Shown here: positions 12,783 to 12,837 of the stretch, piece by piece
How positions within the stretch are numbered: position 1 is the first letter of the stretch
Layout of the letters: the number at the start of each line of letters is the position of its first letter
Assembly (NCBI GenBank): GCA_964648465.1
Contig: CAZYMU010000052.1
Location: forward strand, 1-12,837
Length of the DNA: 12,837 nt
Reading direction: 5' to 3'
Source of the DNA: Aminicenans sp964648465
GTDB lineage: Bacteria; Acidobacteriota; Aminicenantia; Aminicenantales; Aminicenantaceae
Position numbers and translations under genes: made by a program
The notes under the pieces: generated by a model
Database searches by the model: none
What the model saw: the letters and a program-made list of their open reading frames with translations, nothing else
What the model was told of the DNA's origin: nothing

Positions 12783-12837
12783 GGGTTCATCACGGTAATC
12801 CGTACTTTAGGTTGACGAGATAGGGGACATCGTATTA
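12783..12837. mobile_element. End of an unidentified insertion sequence (left-hand terminal inverted repeat)
   Basis: Begins GGTTCATCACGGTAATCCGT shortly after the interruption of repeat copy 7. It is the inverted partner of the segment at 30-55. The remaining bases to the window edge are presumably the start of the IS; no coding is recognised. Confidence 0.55.

Overview
The window looks like an accessory, repeat-rich stretch of a bacterial chromosome with roughly balanced GC. The best lineage guess is an Aminicenantes/Acidobacteriota-type organism. The basis is a large zinc-ribbon/Ser-Thr kinase/TolB-like/TPR protein plus decayed relatives, a style common in that group; this is inference from protein style, not a phylogeny. 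Both ends of the window run into the end of the same apparent insertion sequence (IS), in opposite orientations, so the window may be a whole contig broken at a multicopy IS.

Layout, left to right. Bases 1-160 hold an IS end joined to half of a dispersed repeat. A hicBA toxin-antitoxin pair follows on the minus strand (191-599). Then comes a decayed IS110-family transposase end (809-955). Next is a membrane M48 (Ste24-like) protease (1105-2313), followed by a HAD-phosphatase start (2334-2381) cut off by a repeat copy. The first AAA/DUF4143 ATPase follows (2721-3881), then a small signal-peptide ORF split by an A9 run (3921-4174). A second hicBA pair (4587-4960) sits between two half-repeats. 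A TPR gene tail (5163-5489) abuts a repeat end, next to a kinase-TPR pseudogene with an internal deletion (5625-6424). The second AAA/DUF4143 paralogue (6542-7696) lies between inverted 25-bp repeats. The intact 826-residue kinase-TPR gene (7895-10375) is followed by a BrnT-like toxin remnant on the minus strand (10392-10655). The window closes with a lipoprotein M81 (MlrC-like) peptidase on the minus strand (11058-12593).

The unifying element is a repeat of about 250 bp seen in seven complete or half copies. Its two ends are inverted repeats of GGGGTCGGGCC. Read on the minus strand it carries a 27-codon mini-ORF whose tail is the same as the last codons of the IS110-like remnant at 809-955. 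It is best explained as an internally deleted, MITE-like derivative of an IS110-family element. IS110 relatives are known to encode a bridge RNA in their noncoding ends, so the conserved noncoding part of about 130 bp is a candidate RNA locus.

The genes do not form one pathway. The area is a defence/mobility island of toxin-antitoxin pairs, orphan AAA/DUF4143 ATPases and dead genes, with a sensor-like kinase and two proteases set in it. The clearest regulatory signal is shared by the two DUF4143 paralogues: the same operator-like half-sites 21 nt apart around a TTGACA -35 box, and a -10 box exactly 6 nt before the ATG, implying leaderless mRNAs. The second hicB has the same -10 to ATG spacing.
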